Assembly (NCBI GenBank): GCA_030248215.1 | Contig: JASANG010000305.1 | Span: forward strand, 62,001 to 126,000 | Direction of reading: 5' to 3' | DNA length: 64,000 nucleotides | Source: Enoplolaimus lenunculus | Lineage: Eukaryota > Nematoda > Enoplea > Enoplida > Thoracostomopsidae | Shown: positions 1 to 11,200 of the stretch, piece by piece | Layout: every line of letters begins with the position of its first letter | Numbering within the stretch: the stretch's first letter is position 1 | The notes under the pieces: model-generated | What the model was told of the DNA's origin: nothing | Databases searched by the model: none | The model's input: only the letters and a program-made list of their open reading frames with translations | Translations under genes and position numbers: made by a program

Positions 1-42
1 CTTGATAACCGTGGGTTTCCGCATTTTTTGATATCTGTTTAC

Positions 43-324
43 CAGGGTGTAAACGGATAGTAAAAATAACGGAAACGGAAAACGGATATTGAAGTAATAT
101 ATAAGCTTCAAAAATGTTAAGATTTTGGATGAATTTCGTAATTCTTTTTACGTTTTGAACAATTGTAGCTTGTCTGTAACAAAGAATGCAAGATATATAC
201 GTGATTTATAACTAATTTCGAACCTAAAAACAACGTAATTTCCGTTATTTCTCTAACGGACACGAAAACCGACATCGATTTTTAACGGAAACGGAAATGG
301 GAACGGATATCCGGTTACACGCTT
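43..324 (+). mobile_element. hAT-like miniature transposon (CAGGGTGTAA family), complete copy
   Basis: The element starts CAGGGTGTAAACGGATA and ends TATCCGGTTACACGCTT, which are near-perfect inverted ends. It is flanked by a perfect 8-bp duplication CTGTTTAC (35-42 and 325-332). CARRG-type ends with an 8-bp target duplication fit the hAT superfamily. The interior is AT-rich, has runs of AACGGAAACGGAAA near both ends and codes for nothing. A shorter relative lies at 43,356-43,417; partial or diverged relatives lie near 28,243-28,343 (reverse), 32,410-32,585 and 53,045-53,125. Confidence 0.85.
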
Positions 325-760
325 CTGTTTACTGTCTGCTCAGAATCACGAGTATCATTTGCGTCGATGTGATACTCTTGTTAACTTTAAAAAATATTCA
401 AATTTTACAATATCGTATCTGAAGTGAACTTTCAAATGAACTCTTCGACAAGTTTCAGCTCAACGTGTTTCCAAAACTATACTGATATTTTATAATTTGC
501 AATATTTTTCATTTTATTTGTTAGTTTCAAGGCAAAATGACGGTTGTTACGTGTTTGTTTTTCCGCACACTGCAAAAGTGCCTCAATATTACTGTTTGCG
601 TCGTTCCTAAGCCTACGACTAAGCCTAAGCTTAACAGTTGAGCAATAATTGTGTTGCTACGGCGCCGTCGATCACCGTGCGGTATCGTACACGAAATACT
701 CACGTACGATACCGTATGGTGACGAATGGTGACGGATGTGGACGAACGACATTAAAATAA

Positions 761-1031
761 TTAACCCCTTTTCTCATTGAGTTTCCTGTAGGCAACTCAG
801 CGCAGTCTATATACGTTAAATAATATATATCGCACCGTGTTTAACAATTGCAACACGTGTACATAGTATTAAATCACCACAAGACGTGAGAGCCCCCTCG
901 GGCTCGAGCGTCATGCTCCTATAGCTGAGTGGTGATGGTATACGCCTCCCACTGCAGTCACTGGAGTTCGAATCCTAGCATAAAAGTAGGTCGCAGGAGA
1001 AATAGAAAATATCCATGTGAGAAAGGGTTAA
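761..1031 (+). mobile_element. TTAA-flanked MITE with tRNA-like segment, copy 1
   Basis: The ends are TTAACCCCTTTTCTC and GTGAGAAAGGGTTAA, an inverted repeat flanked by TTAA, as expected of piggyBac-type non-autonomous elements. Inside, 915-980 looks like a tRNA gene: an A-box-like TAGCTGAGTGGTGATGG and a B-box-like GAGTTCGAATCC, with CGCCTCCCACT where a tRNA-Gly(CCC) anticodon arm would be. A short hairpin (CCCCTCGGGCTCGAG region) precedes it. Other copies: 9,886-10,155; 16,747-17,017 (minus); 17,668-17,940 (minus, diverged); 44,584-44,854. Confidence 0.8.
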
Positions 1032-1474
1032 AAAGTATAGCGAAACCCTTAGTCTATTTGCTTTTTTTACTTCCTAATACGTGAGGGAAAGAGATTAAAA
1101 CTAACCAAAAACCAAAATATTCTATCAACCCCGCCATGAGCAAATGGTGATTGTTTTGGAAACAATGTACTTTTCGCTGTGACGTCATCTCAATAACCGG
1201 TAATGTTATTGATCCCAACACTTGTGACGATTTATGGTTTACAAGTTAATACTACAGACTATCATCAACAACTGATGAAGACCTGTACTAAGAAAACTGC
1301 CCAAGATTATAGTTTTCGATTTTTATCGACCTTTGAAAAGTGGATGGAGCGAAAAGTTCAACACACAGAAATTTCAACAGGGACCAACCACATCCAGTCC
1401 ATGTCCAACGTTTAGCTGAGAGGTTCAGAAATGTTTCGAAATCTTGTCCAGTCAGCAACTACACTGATGCATAC

Positions 1475-1639
1475 ATGCCCGTAGTCAACTCATCTTGGCA
1501 TGGGGGGCCAAATATTTTTCATGAGGGCATTGAAGGGTTTTCAATGACTTACAAGCAAGATTGAAAATCTTCTAGGTTGATCAAAATTTATCCAGTGGGC
1601 CTCAGCCCCACCATGGCCCCTCCGTGGCTACAGGCCCGG
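1475..1639 (-). mobile_element. GCCCGTAGCC-family miniature transposon with 8-bp duplication
   Basis: The left end is ATGCCCGTAGTCAACTC and the right end GGCTACAGGCCCG, inverted to each other. The flanks are ATGCATAC on both sides (67-74 of that line, 1,467-1,474, and 1,640-1,647), an 8-bp duplication. The interior contains the family phrases 'tgacttacaagcaag' and a GGGGG-rich stretch that recur in copies at 24,825-25,433, about 29,043-29,212, 29,366-29,536 and about 37,659-37,817. Non-coding. Confidence 0.75.
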
Positions 1640-2528
1640 ATGCATACCAAAAAGCAATTTTTACACAGCCTCAGTTAAAACATTAGGTAAGGTTTGTCTG
1701 GTTTTAACATGGTTTGGTTTGATTTTTGGCAGTTGGACATTTGCATTTTAAACGCAATTTATAAACCAAACATTTCTAAAGGCACTGATTGGATATTAAA
1801 ATGCGAAACAGTAGTGTTTTTCTGTTATTTTTAACGCAGTTTCTACACTAGCATGCTATGGTTTTGCGAATTTGTTTCATGCATATCCAACATATGAATA
1901 TAATATATATATATTATATGTACATATATATGTATATTTGTATATATATTTAAATAAAAGCAGCCGGCCTTTATCCCATGCATACTTTTTACATATGGCC
2001 TGAATTTTCTTAGCTGCCGTTTTTATAAATACAAATATGAATTATAAGTTAATTGAAATAACACAGTTTAGTTTAGAAAATTTAATAATTAACAACCAAT
2101 CAGACGAGGTAAGCAGAGAGCCACCAGCATTGAAAATGAGTGAAATATAAAAGCAAGAACGAGCAGACTCGGAATTGTTTTAAAAAATTATTTTTTCTAC
2201 ATAATTAATTGTTAGTTTTGTTAAATTGTTTTAAACCCTATATGAAGAGTGTTGGAGTGGAACATTTTAAACTGAAATTTGCGGAACGCAGCGTTTTTAA
2301 TGTCGGCTAATAAGCGACTTTCGGCTAAACCTAAGCCTAAAGCCTAAGCGTATGCCTAAAGTAATCCTAGCCTCCCTGTATCTGTGCCCCCCAGTCTCAA
2401 AGTACACCCCTATGGCTGACATGGACGTAAATGTTATTTGTTATTTTGTTTTGTGAAAATCATTTTCATGATTTTTGTGGATTTAGTTACAGTATTTATT
2501 ACACTGAACGTGGCCTGTGGGTCGAAAG

Positions 2529-2738
2529 CACTGCAAAAATTGGTGAGTCAAATTGATTCTCTCCAAAATACGCTTTTCGCGACTACACAAACTGAGTCAA
2601 ATTCGACTCAGCCAGAGTCAAACGTGCGACTCAGTGAGTCGAATGTGATTTTGATGGAGTCGAATTGTCACTCAATTTGTGTAGTCTCGAAAAACCTACT
2701 TCGGAGAGAGTCAATTTGACTCATCATTTTTTGCAGTG
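2529..2738. mobile_element. CACTGCAAAA-family MITE (GAGTCAAATTGACTC type), copy 1
   Basis: It opens CACTGCAAAAATTGGTGAG and closes with CATTTTTTGCAGTG, a long inverted repeat in which GAGTCAAATTGA and TCTCTCC recur. The whole element is nearly a palindrome of GACTC/GAGTC words. Other copies: 19,290-19,483 and 54,987-55,202; the last has TA on both sides. A coding reading of this stretch is an accident of the GAGTC repeats. Confidence 0.8.
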
Positions 2739-3093
2739 TGATATCCGCATACCTCGCGTGAATTTTTAGTCCGACCATTAAGTTGGACATAAAAGCTTTC
2801 GCAGCGGAAGCTCGAAAAAAATTTACGTTTTGCTGTGAAGCAACTTCTAATAAAATTTCACTGTTCACGGTACGAATAGTGACGTTTCAACTGAAATATT
2901 CACCGGTGACGGAAACACCAATATTGCTCACTCGACCGAACTGACTCGAGTAACTCAGTTGGTCAGCCTAATTCTACAACCACGCTGAACACTTTGGAGC
3001 AACGTACCCACAGTTCAGTGCCGCCGATCTAAGTACATCAAGTCATCACATCATCAGCTTTGGCATCAACTTTCCATTTCGTAATTGTTTCAG

Positions 3094-6000
3094 GGTCTAC
3101 GGGAAGAGCGATCGAAAGGTGACGCGTTGCTGTCTGCAGCTCAACGCGACGTACCCGACACCCCTGAATATGCGATTCATCGGTCAAAGCGAGACAACTT
3201 GGCATCTGCGTGGCATTCGTCTTCCCACGAACTCAATAATGCGTATTCTCAGGTGCCTAACATTGAATTTCTTGTGAGCAATTTGTTGTATACATTTAGT
3301 TCATATGTTAACCGTTTTAGGCCGGTCTAAAAGCAATTCTCAAAAACAACGCCGTTCCTCATACTTGGACCATTGTATAGAACACAGCCGTAACAGTAGT
3401 GTCAACATATTCTTAGGCCTAAGCATACTCCTAAACCTAAGCCTAAGCCTAAGCTTAAGCGTAAGGATGAGCGTATACCTAAGCCTAAGCCTAAGCCTAA
3501 GCATAAAAATTAGTCTAAAGCTTAAGCTTACTCTATTGATGTGCCACAGAAAAACGTTCCGCCCCTGATCGTTACATGGGCCGATACTTGCCAGGTATCA
3601 CTTTAATAGTTTGCGGTGGAAAACAACTCTTTTTATAAAATGATACTCAGGATAGAAATGAGAGTTGAAAGTTTGCTTTAAACATTAAAGCATCATTGAC
3701 AATACGGACTTACTAAAATATAAACAATATTTCGGTGTTTGACCAATCCATGACCATCCTAAGCTGACCTCTGCTAAACACAGACTATGAAGATTATTTT
3801 GTAAAATTTTTGTGCTAAACGATTTACAGTTTTTAGTGTTTTTTCTATTTCAGCTTGAAAATTTGCTTCTTTCATCGAAAAAACTTGACTCACCGAAATT
3901 TGCCGATTTTGAACAACGTTTGAACGAAATTGAGCAATATTGCAGACGTGTGCTGCCAACTGCACGATGCAATAATGCAAACGACAAACAAGCGCTGTTG
4001 TTTAGATTACGAGTGCGTTTTGTGGGCAAACGACTGCGAGAATTCAACCCCGTATAGATTAATGTGAATAGTGTGTAGTGTTGTTTTCGTTTAGTCCCCA
4101 CTCCCATATAACGGTTCCATTTCATCCATAACTTATCTGAGCCTAAAAGCCAAAGCCTTAGCATGTGATAATATAATAATATATTTACTGTGGGCAGTAA
4201 AGTGTTTCGTCTGCTATTAAATTAACACCAGTTTGCGGGAAATCAAATAAGTAAATGTCTGACTGAAACAAATTGTATTGATTTGTATGAGTTTGACGAC
4301 ACCTGAGCAATAAAACATGTGCAGATTCTTGTTCTCCCTCAGTGACTTTTGTAATCACTTGATTTGGATTTAATTATGCGGTGCAATTTCGAGAAGCCAA
4401 ACACAATTTTAGCATTTAAATCGTAATACATTGCTTTTTGTTTCACTTGTTGCTGTGCTCCGAACTACTCTCACGTTTATGGAGCCATGTTACTTTAAGG
4501 GGCGTCCAGGTTTCTGGTGGGTGATTAAATTTTTTGCTTAGGTTTAGGCTTAGGAACACATTTTTGCAACGCTTTTAGGCTTAGGCTTATAGGCTTAGGA
4601 ATACGCTTAGTCTGCTGTTACGCCCCTAAAAGTAACATTGGCCCATTTATGAATAATGTTTCCAACTTCAGTGTAACGTCTTTTTGTTTCAGTCATATCT
4701 TGATGAAATTAATTCGTTGGAAGACCGTGCAGTTGAATTCAATGCTTTGAGCGAAAGGCTAACGTTGAACGGAATATCTGTTGCCCCGAAATACAGCAAT
4801 TGCGCTGATCGCGTTACGCACTGTAGACGAACGCTACAGGTTTGCTTTTAAAAGCTGATGCAATGTGTAAAAAAGCGTTCATTGTAGAATCCATAATAAA
4901 TTGCGTTCGCCACGTTTCAGTGTTTGTACCATATATTGCGTCACTTGAACCCAATGGCGGATCCAAGGGGGGGGCCACCCCGGCCATGCCCCCCCCAACA
5001 GCATCTCGACAAAAATTATATAGCAATTTTATGGCAATAGTTCGTGATTTGTGTGTGGGTCAAAAATAGGTTTATTACCTGTGAAATTTTGCCCCCCCCC
5101 CCCATTTTGAAATCCTGGATCCGTCACTGCGTTGAACCATATTATATTTTCAAATCGAATCGTACTGACGACTGTTGATAGGCCCGAGCCGTGACCAAAA
5201 TATAGAGAAAAGAACTTATTTCATTTTTAAATTACAGCCACGTTTTATGAGCAGCCTGTCATGCGAAATTTTCTAACAGCTTCGCTTGAGTTGCTAAAAT
5301 TTTGCTAAGTGGTAGTAGATATATAATCATTGAGACTACAAATGCTGGTACTTGGTAAAATGACAATTGGTGACTGGCTAAGCAAGCAATTAACCAGCAG
5401 ACTTGAGAGAACAACATCAATGAATGGTAAAATGGGAAATTTATTCTATTTCAGAATGCAATTGCGAAATGGGAACCAGCGGTTGTCGAACATACCGATT
5501 ACGATACAACATTGGATCAGTGCAATTCATGGCTTATCAAACACAGCGCCACTGTAGAACAGTTGCGGGCAACGCCTGCCAGAGACGCAAACATGGCTCG
5601 AGATAAGATAAATCAGTTGCAGGTAAGAAAACGTTATTGTCATTTACTTGCCATGGCGGACTCAAATGAGATGTGTGACTTGTGCCAGTTTGTACTGGTC
5701 AAGGGTCGTAACTACGTGGGACGGGGTGGTCGGCATAAAACTCCTACAGTAACCATTGCCCCGTTTGCTATAAACATTTTGGCCAATGTTACTTTAAGGG
5801 GCGTAACAGTAGATTAAGCGTATTCCTAAGGCTAAGCCTAAGCCTAAGCGTTGCAAAAATGAGTTCCTAAGCCCAAGCCCAAACCAAAGTAAAAAATGTA
5901 ATCTAGAATCTAAACCTACTTTTTTTCTAGATCCATCACAAACCTGGATGCCCCTTAAAGTAACATGGGCCATACTATCAACAGCATTAGTCCCATTGAT

Positions 6001-7299
6001 AAGTATTCTTGTCCGTTGTGCAAAACAAATCCCAATGGTGGACATGTCAGTATCACCCGACCACGAATGTAGGCTACATATTATTATTAAACCTTTGAAA
6101 GGCGATTTTTGTGTCAAAAATCATGGCCAATGTTATTTTTAGGGGGTAATAGTAGATTAAAGCGTATTTCTAAGCGCAAGCCTAAGCCTAAGCGTTGCAA
6201 AAGTGTGTTCTAACGCCTAAGCCTAAGCCTAAGCAAAAATTGTAATATATAATCTAAACCTACTCTTTTGCAGACCCAGCACAAACGTGGACGTCTCTAA
6301 AAGTAACATGGACCAAAATAAAATCGTAATCGAGCTGACCCTCTCCGAGGTCTGATTTTTAAGCATTGTTTAATTGCGTGTATATATCACCGTGATTTAA
6401 TGATTAAAACCAAGAGTGGATGATGTCCACTTGCAGAAGAGTGCGCAACTGATTCGGTAGCGCATGGCACAAAGTGTACCAGCACGCGTTGTATTTTTGG
6501 TCGACCCCCCCTGATTTGGGGGGGGGGAGTTAAAATATAATCGGAGCGACTTTAGCTAAAATTCAAAATATTGGTTCAACGTACCCCCCAAATAAGGGGG
6601 GTAGGTCAAAAATACAACGTGCGCTGGGTACATCGTTTTGTGTACAGAATGTACCCAGTTGCACACTCTTGTGAAAATCATCCACTCTTGTTAAAACTAA
6701 TAATGCAACTATAATTCTAATATCGTCTTCATCAGGAATTTTATGCCGCATTGTGGCTCTATATTGCAGCAAATCTTTGAATTATTTCTCAACTGTTTCA
6801 GGATATTCGGTCAACCGGTACGATGCTAATCAATGAAACTCGAGGACAACTGGACCAAATTGTACAACGAACAGGACCAGCAGGATCACGCAGCTTAGAA
6901 TCACAGTTTGCCAAGGTCACTGATAAATGGCAAACACTGCTAAATCGCATTGCTCGAGCAATTGATGAAGCGGGCGCCGCGGCCCCTCCGGTATTCTATG
7001 ACAACGGAGCGGAGTATTTGCCTAAATATAAGGTATTTTTTGCTTCGTTGCGTTCAGACAACGGTTTGACACTGAAAGAGACTAGTGAAAAAAGTATGCG
7101 AGCAAACCGAACGAGAAACCAAACGCAATTTTAGTACTAAATTTCAACACAAAAGTTTTGGTTTTGATTCTTGTTGACCGGAACAAGAATTGAATTTCTT
7201 TGCAGGAACCGGGACAGGTACAGGAGCCAGAATTGGAAACAAGTGTCATCACTGAATTATTGTTGGACGTTTTAGAAAACTTGCAAAAAATGGCTTAAG
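3094..7299 (+). CDS. Spectrin-repeat protein, partial (3' exons; 5' end off window)
   Basis: Exons: 3,094-3,252; 3,854-4,012; 4,693-4,839; 5,455-5,622; 6,802-7,032, all phase 0 with lengths divisible by three, each preceded by TTTCAG or similar; a sixth from 7,206 runs to a stop at 7,299 or splices out at about 7,242. The first five give 288 aa of charged, amphipathic helix-forming sequence. The first two exons are both 53 codons. Exon 5,455 carries the helix-A Trp pattern of spectrin repeats (LDQCNSWLIKHSATVEQLR), and exon 6,802 has another (FAKVTDKWQTLLNRIARAI). No initiator Met is visible, so the gene enters from the left. Spectrin repeats are three-helix rods in cytoskeletal linkers of the spectrin/plakin/dystrophin group; the exact family is not clear. 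Spectrin repeats followed by EF-hands recall plakins and spectrins, so these exons may join the EF-hand exons at 8,231. The donor after 4,012 (GTGCGT) is weak. Confidence 0.6.
3368..3582 (-). mobile_element. GGCCCATG MITE, subfamily B (intronic)
   Basis: Inverted ends GACCATTGTATAGAACA and CCTGATCGTTACATGGGCC enclose a CCTAAG-hexamer array. The flanks CATACTTG and GATACTTG form an 8-bp duplication with one mismatch. It lies in the intron between spectrin exons 1 and 2. Subfamily B copies with the GAACAGGGCCGGATCG subterminal motif recur at 16,533-16,680; 20,645-20,812 (left part worn); 30,050-30,274; 39,832-39,988; 48,543-48,735; 53,140-53,325; 63,374-63,563. Confidence 0.8.
4483..4643 (+). 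mobile_element. GGCCCATG MITE, subfamily A (intronic)
   Basis: The left end reads GCCATGTTACTTTAAGGGGC and the right end is its inverse (CCCTAAAAGTAACATTGGCC). Between them are TTAGGC hexamers split by the conserved word TTTTTGCAACGCTT. Subfamily A is recognised by this TTACTTTAAGGGGCG subterminal motif. Other copies: 5,781-5,972; 6,125-6,313; 31,853-32,003 (nested); 36,786-36,988; 39,183-39,372; 59,202-59,392; 60,519-60,711; worn copies near 10,299-10,395, 38,634-38,800 and 59,450-59,605. Confidence 0.8.
4952..5130 (-). mobile_element. CAGTGGCGGATCC hAT-like MITE, copy 1
   Basis: Inverted ends CAATGGCGGATCC and GGATCCGTCACTGC with C/G-homopolymer runs just inside; flanks CTTGAACC and GTTGAACC (7 of 8 identical). 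It lies in an intron of the spectrin-repeat gene. The same family occurs at 18,360-18,741 and 62,583-62,761, both with perfect 8-bp duplications. Confidence 0.85.
5781..6313 (-). mobile_element. Two neighbouring GGCCCATG subfamily A MITEs
   Basis: One copy spans 5,781-5,972 and a second 6,125-6,313, both in reverse orientation with CCTAAG hexamers and the TTGCAAAAATG spacer. The first has good ends (GGCCAATGTTACTTTAAGG and CCTTAAAGTAACATGGGCC); the second has several substitutions at its left end. No clear target duplication for either. Confidence 0.7.
6411..6690. mobile_element. CAAGAGTGG-family hAT-like MITE
   Basis: Ends CAAGAGTGGATGATGTCC and ATCATCCACTCTTG are inverted; subterminal parts (AGTGCGCAACTG... 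and GTACCCAGTTGCACACTC) also pair. TTAAAAC flanks both sides (6,404-6,410 and 6,691-6,697). The central part has two inverted stretches around GGGGGG and 'aaaaatacaacg'. A relative lies at about 9,573-9,876 (flanks ATATGAC/GTATGAC) and a partial one at about 20,328-20,440. Confidence 0.8.
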
Positions 7300-7850
7300 C
7301 GAATTTTCAGCTATTTCATTATTATGTTTGGCGAAAACATATCCAAAACAGTTTATTAACAAAATTGAATTTTTCAAAGACAAAGTTTGCAATATTGAAA
7401 TAATTATGAATAATTTACAACAAAACGGTAAAAATTCCGGTTGCTGCATCTTTGAATGCAGGAACAGCTACATGAACAAGAATTGAAATTTTGATACTTT
7501 TGTACGGCGAATACACGTAATAATTAATGAACGTTGCGCATTGTGAATTTGTTGTGCGGTATTCACGATTTGCGCGTAGTTGCTTATAGTATACTCTATT
7601 AATGTGAAGCACTACATGGTTGAATACTTTACAATTACCGATTGCCGAATTCCAAGTGTCTGTTTGTTTAAAGAAACCGGCAAATTTAACTGTAGCCTCT
7701 ATATTTTAGGTTATTGGATACTCTGATAAAGATATTAAAGGTTAGTTTACAGTTTAAACTTACATAGGAAAAACCAGATCAGGTCCAGGAGCGCATGTAC
7801 CAGAATGATCCCGAAATGCCAGGAAATTATAGAAACCATAAATCCTTTAC
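7206..7850 (+). other. Linking zone between spectrin and EF-hand exons with repeated Gln/Glu-rich segments
   Basis: Three short segments, each after a possible AG acceptor, look alike: 7,206 (EPGQVQEPELE), 7,462 (EQLHEQELKF then stop) and about 7,766 (EKPDQVQERMYQNDPEMPGN). A donor at about 7,242 (A|GTGTCA) or at about 7,850 (ACCG|GTTGTA) would give the phase 1 needed by the EF-hand exon at 8,231; both donors are poor matches. I cannot decide from sequence which, if any, is used. Confidence 0.3.
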
Positions 7851-8230
7851 CGGTTGTAGGATTAGCATACTGACAACACGGGCGTCGTTAACATTTCACT
7901 TTAGGCAAAAAATAAGTTTATGTAAAAGTGTTTTGGTGCAAAAACATTTTAGGTCTTTGGCATAAAGAAGGCGAACTCTTCAAGTGCGATTTTCTGTCTC
8001 ATAAATATTTCGGGAGAAAATATATCCACTCTATATTGTTCCCGTTGTATGCACGCTTGACTCGCAAGTACGAGGCAGAATTTGTTTTCGCTCGATAGAG
8101 GTGGCTAGCAATAATCATCATTGGAAGTTTTCGTGTTTTCGTATCCTGAAATCAAATTGAAAAATAAGTAAAATAGTCGCTATGCACATTTGAGAATACG
8201 ATTCCAAGTGATTTTTTGTTGTGGTTTCAG

Positions 8231-11200
8231 CATTTGAAGACGCGTTCGCGTTGTTCGATACTGACCGAAGCGGAAGAATTAGCGGCTCTGAACTGAGATC
8301 GGCTATTCAAGCGTGTGGAATGAGACCGACGGACCGATGGATTAAGGATTTGCTTCGTGAAGCTGACGATGATGGTAAGGAACAGCCTCTTGTGTTAAGC
8401 TTTAATGTTTAGTTTTGAGCGCCTTGTCTTCAGCTTGGATAGCTTCGCCCTATGACTGAATGATCCTCAGAGTGATTCATAAATAACACATGGTTTTTAA
8501 ATTGTCTGCGTAGAATTTTGGTTCAGAACAACACAGCGTTCAGTATCTGACTGGAAAACACAAGTGGCTTATTATGGTGCAACCGGATATACCGGGTACC
8601 GTAACCAGAGAGTGAGAGTGAAATTTTACCGTAACCGGATATTTACACGATTAAATCGTCCTAGTTTGCGCGCCAGGTTTTATTTTTGCTGTATACCAAA
8701 GCGCCAATTAGCGATTAACCAAAAATTTTCAAGCACCAATTGGACACTTTAGGTGACCAAAACAATGTTACCGTTTCAAAAACCTGTTATTTTATGTTAA
8801 ATTCAGATTGTTTGAGTTGCATTTACGTACCAGTTTACTACGCTTAAATTAGATTTTGAATAAAATTTTGGTTAACTGACGAAGAATATTAAGTCGCTAA
8901 TTTGACAATCGACAGGAAAGCTTAAGGAACTTCGATATTCTAAGCGCTGTCGGTATATTTACACTGCAAGTGTTTGTAAAACAGAGATTGCCATACATGT
9001 GCACATATACCGGAATATGAAGTTGTTGCAATCGACCATATGATGTAGTGAAACGTATCGAGTGCAAGAGAAGCAAGGTTTGATTCCTGGTGTGGTTTCT
9101 AACGTTGCACAGAACTTCTAACAGGGGTCGTGCGGACCGTATACTTGTAACATGCGGCATGGCGCTTGGATTGACGACAAAATAAACAGTGCTGCTGAAA
9201 AAATGATTTGAGTCACGCAAAACTATACGTTTGAAATGAATTGCTAGCTTGCAATTTTCATTTTTACTTCGGTGTGAAAGTATAACCTTCTTGACTTGTT
9301 CAGAACTGCAATCGTAACAACCTTTCTTAAAACCATTAAAGAGCACAGGAACGTTTTCCAGTCTGGCTGCGGCTCTTGGAATATAATTTTTGCTGTGTCC
9401 TGTTTATACGCAAAACTCAATGGCTTTAAAATGGAAAAGATTTTACAATTTTTAGCTTCCGGCGAAATTGATTTTATGGAATTTTTGCACGCGATCACTG
9501 GTAAACAGCCAATACCAGTTGGAAGAGAACCAATTCGGGATCAGGTATTTGAACAGAAATAGTAAATATGACCAAGAGTCGATAATGACTCTTATTACAA
9601 CAGTGTGCAACTGGGTACATTCTGTGTAGCGCACGTTGGTTTTTTGTCTTGCAGTCTATATTTAGAATGACAGGCGGTACAACCTATGCGAACCATGGCA
9701 CTTTATGAGTCCGGCATCAAATATGCTTCGCTTAAAGCGTAATTTAGGATTATTGCATGTGAAAGCGACCTCCCTCTAAAAATAAGGGGTCGGTCAAAAA
9801 TACAACGACGCCCGGTGGTACTTTCTGAACCATAAGGAAGCACAAGTATTACATACTCTTTTATCATGTATTCTTGGTATGACTATTAACCCCTTCTCGC
9901 ATTGAGTTGCCTGTAGGCAACTTAGCGCAGTTTATATACATTAAATAGTATATATCGCACCGTGTTTAACAATTGCAACACGTATACATAGTACCAAATC
10001 ACCACAAGACGTGATAGCCCCCTCGGGCTCGAGCGTCAAGCTCCTATAGCTGAGTGGTGATGGTATACGCCTCCCACTCCAATCACTGGAGTTCGAATCC
10101 TAGCATAAAAGCAGGTCTCAGGGGAATAGAAAATATTTATGTGAGAAAGGGTTAAGCGAAAAATTTTCAGTTTACTATCTTTAAATTGTCAAGATTGAAG
10201 CCATGCGAAAGTCATAATGCAAGATTTTATGACGATTAATAATAGTTTCCGTAAAGCTGAAAGTGATAACTTTAGTATTTAAAACTAAATATACATCGGT
10301 CGGCCAACGTTACTTTTGGGAGCGTAAAAGGAACATAAAGCGTAAACCTGGACGTTAACCCCAGCGCAAAAATAAGCGTACAGATAACTGTTTGCTTAGC
10401 AAAATGTTTAGTATGTGTAACAGTTCAGTCATACTAACCTGGATCTAATTGGAATTATAAACTCTTGGTGCCTTCTTAATATAAAGCAAAACTATTACTT
10501 TTTTGTTATGACAATGACCAGTATTCCTAAATGTGTCTACCACCTATAACCAGTTGGTGATAGGTCTAGTATCTATAAATTTAAAAGTTATAGTCAAAAA
10601 AGTTTTGCTGCCCGCTGTCGGCCACTAAAACATATTTTATGGACATTACAACCTTTAGTCGAGCGAGAGGCACCCTAGAGTCTGGAGCTAGTCGCCTGGA
10701 GTCAACACCTTTAGGGCAAGCGCGAATTCCGCCAGCTCATGTGTAATCATACACCTGCGACTGAATTAGCTCTAATTTCATCGTGTAAAGCCAGATCGAT
10801 CAACTGTCAACCAACTCCGAACAATAAGAAACACGGGACAGGCAAGAGAGACCGTGGAATAGAAAATCAAATAAAGCAACAGCCATTTACAGCCACTCCA
10901 AGCGGCAAAGACGGGTCAGACGGCTAGGAGTTAGACTAAAAGGAGTGCGATGGGTAAATAGCCTAGGACACGGGAATGGAATCGGAAAACACACTGGGAC
11001 ACTGTTGGAACCACGGCAAAGGGGATTTCCAATAAGGAACACGGACAGCCAACAGAGAACGAGGAATAGAAAATAAAATAAAGTAACAGCCATTTACAGC
11101 CACTCCAAACGGCAAAGACGGGTCTGACGGCTAGAAGTTAGACTAAAAGGAGAGCGATGGGTAAATATGCTTGGACACGGGAATGGAATCGGAAAACACA

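Larger units (their letters stand above)
1..3093. other. No gene seen; transposon-rich left flank
   Basis: Apart from the four elements listed separately, I see only AT-rich sequence with an AT microsatellite near 1,905-1,950. Reading frames of 60-90 codons occur, but none shows domain motifs or splice signals that fit the downstream exons. If the spectrin-repeat gene begins further left, this stretch is one of its introns or its upstream flank. Confidence 0.5.

Noticed and set aside
915-980. A functional tRNA-Gly gene
   Set aside because: Acceptor ends do not pair properly and the same block recurs in five TTAA-flanked copies, so it is part of a mobile element.
5330-5557. 75-codon frame overlapping the spectrin exon at 5,455
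   Set aside because: Different frame from the spliced exon; the phase-0 reading has the spectrin-repeat pattern and clean splice sites.
8897-9346. 149-codon minus-strand frame
   Set aside because: It lies in the intron between the two EF-hand exons, on the other strand, with no motif or splice partner.
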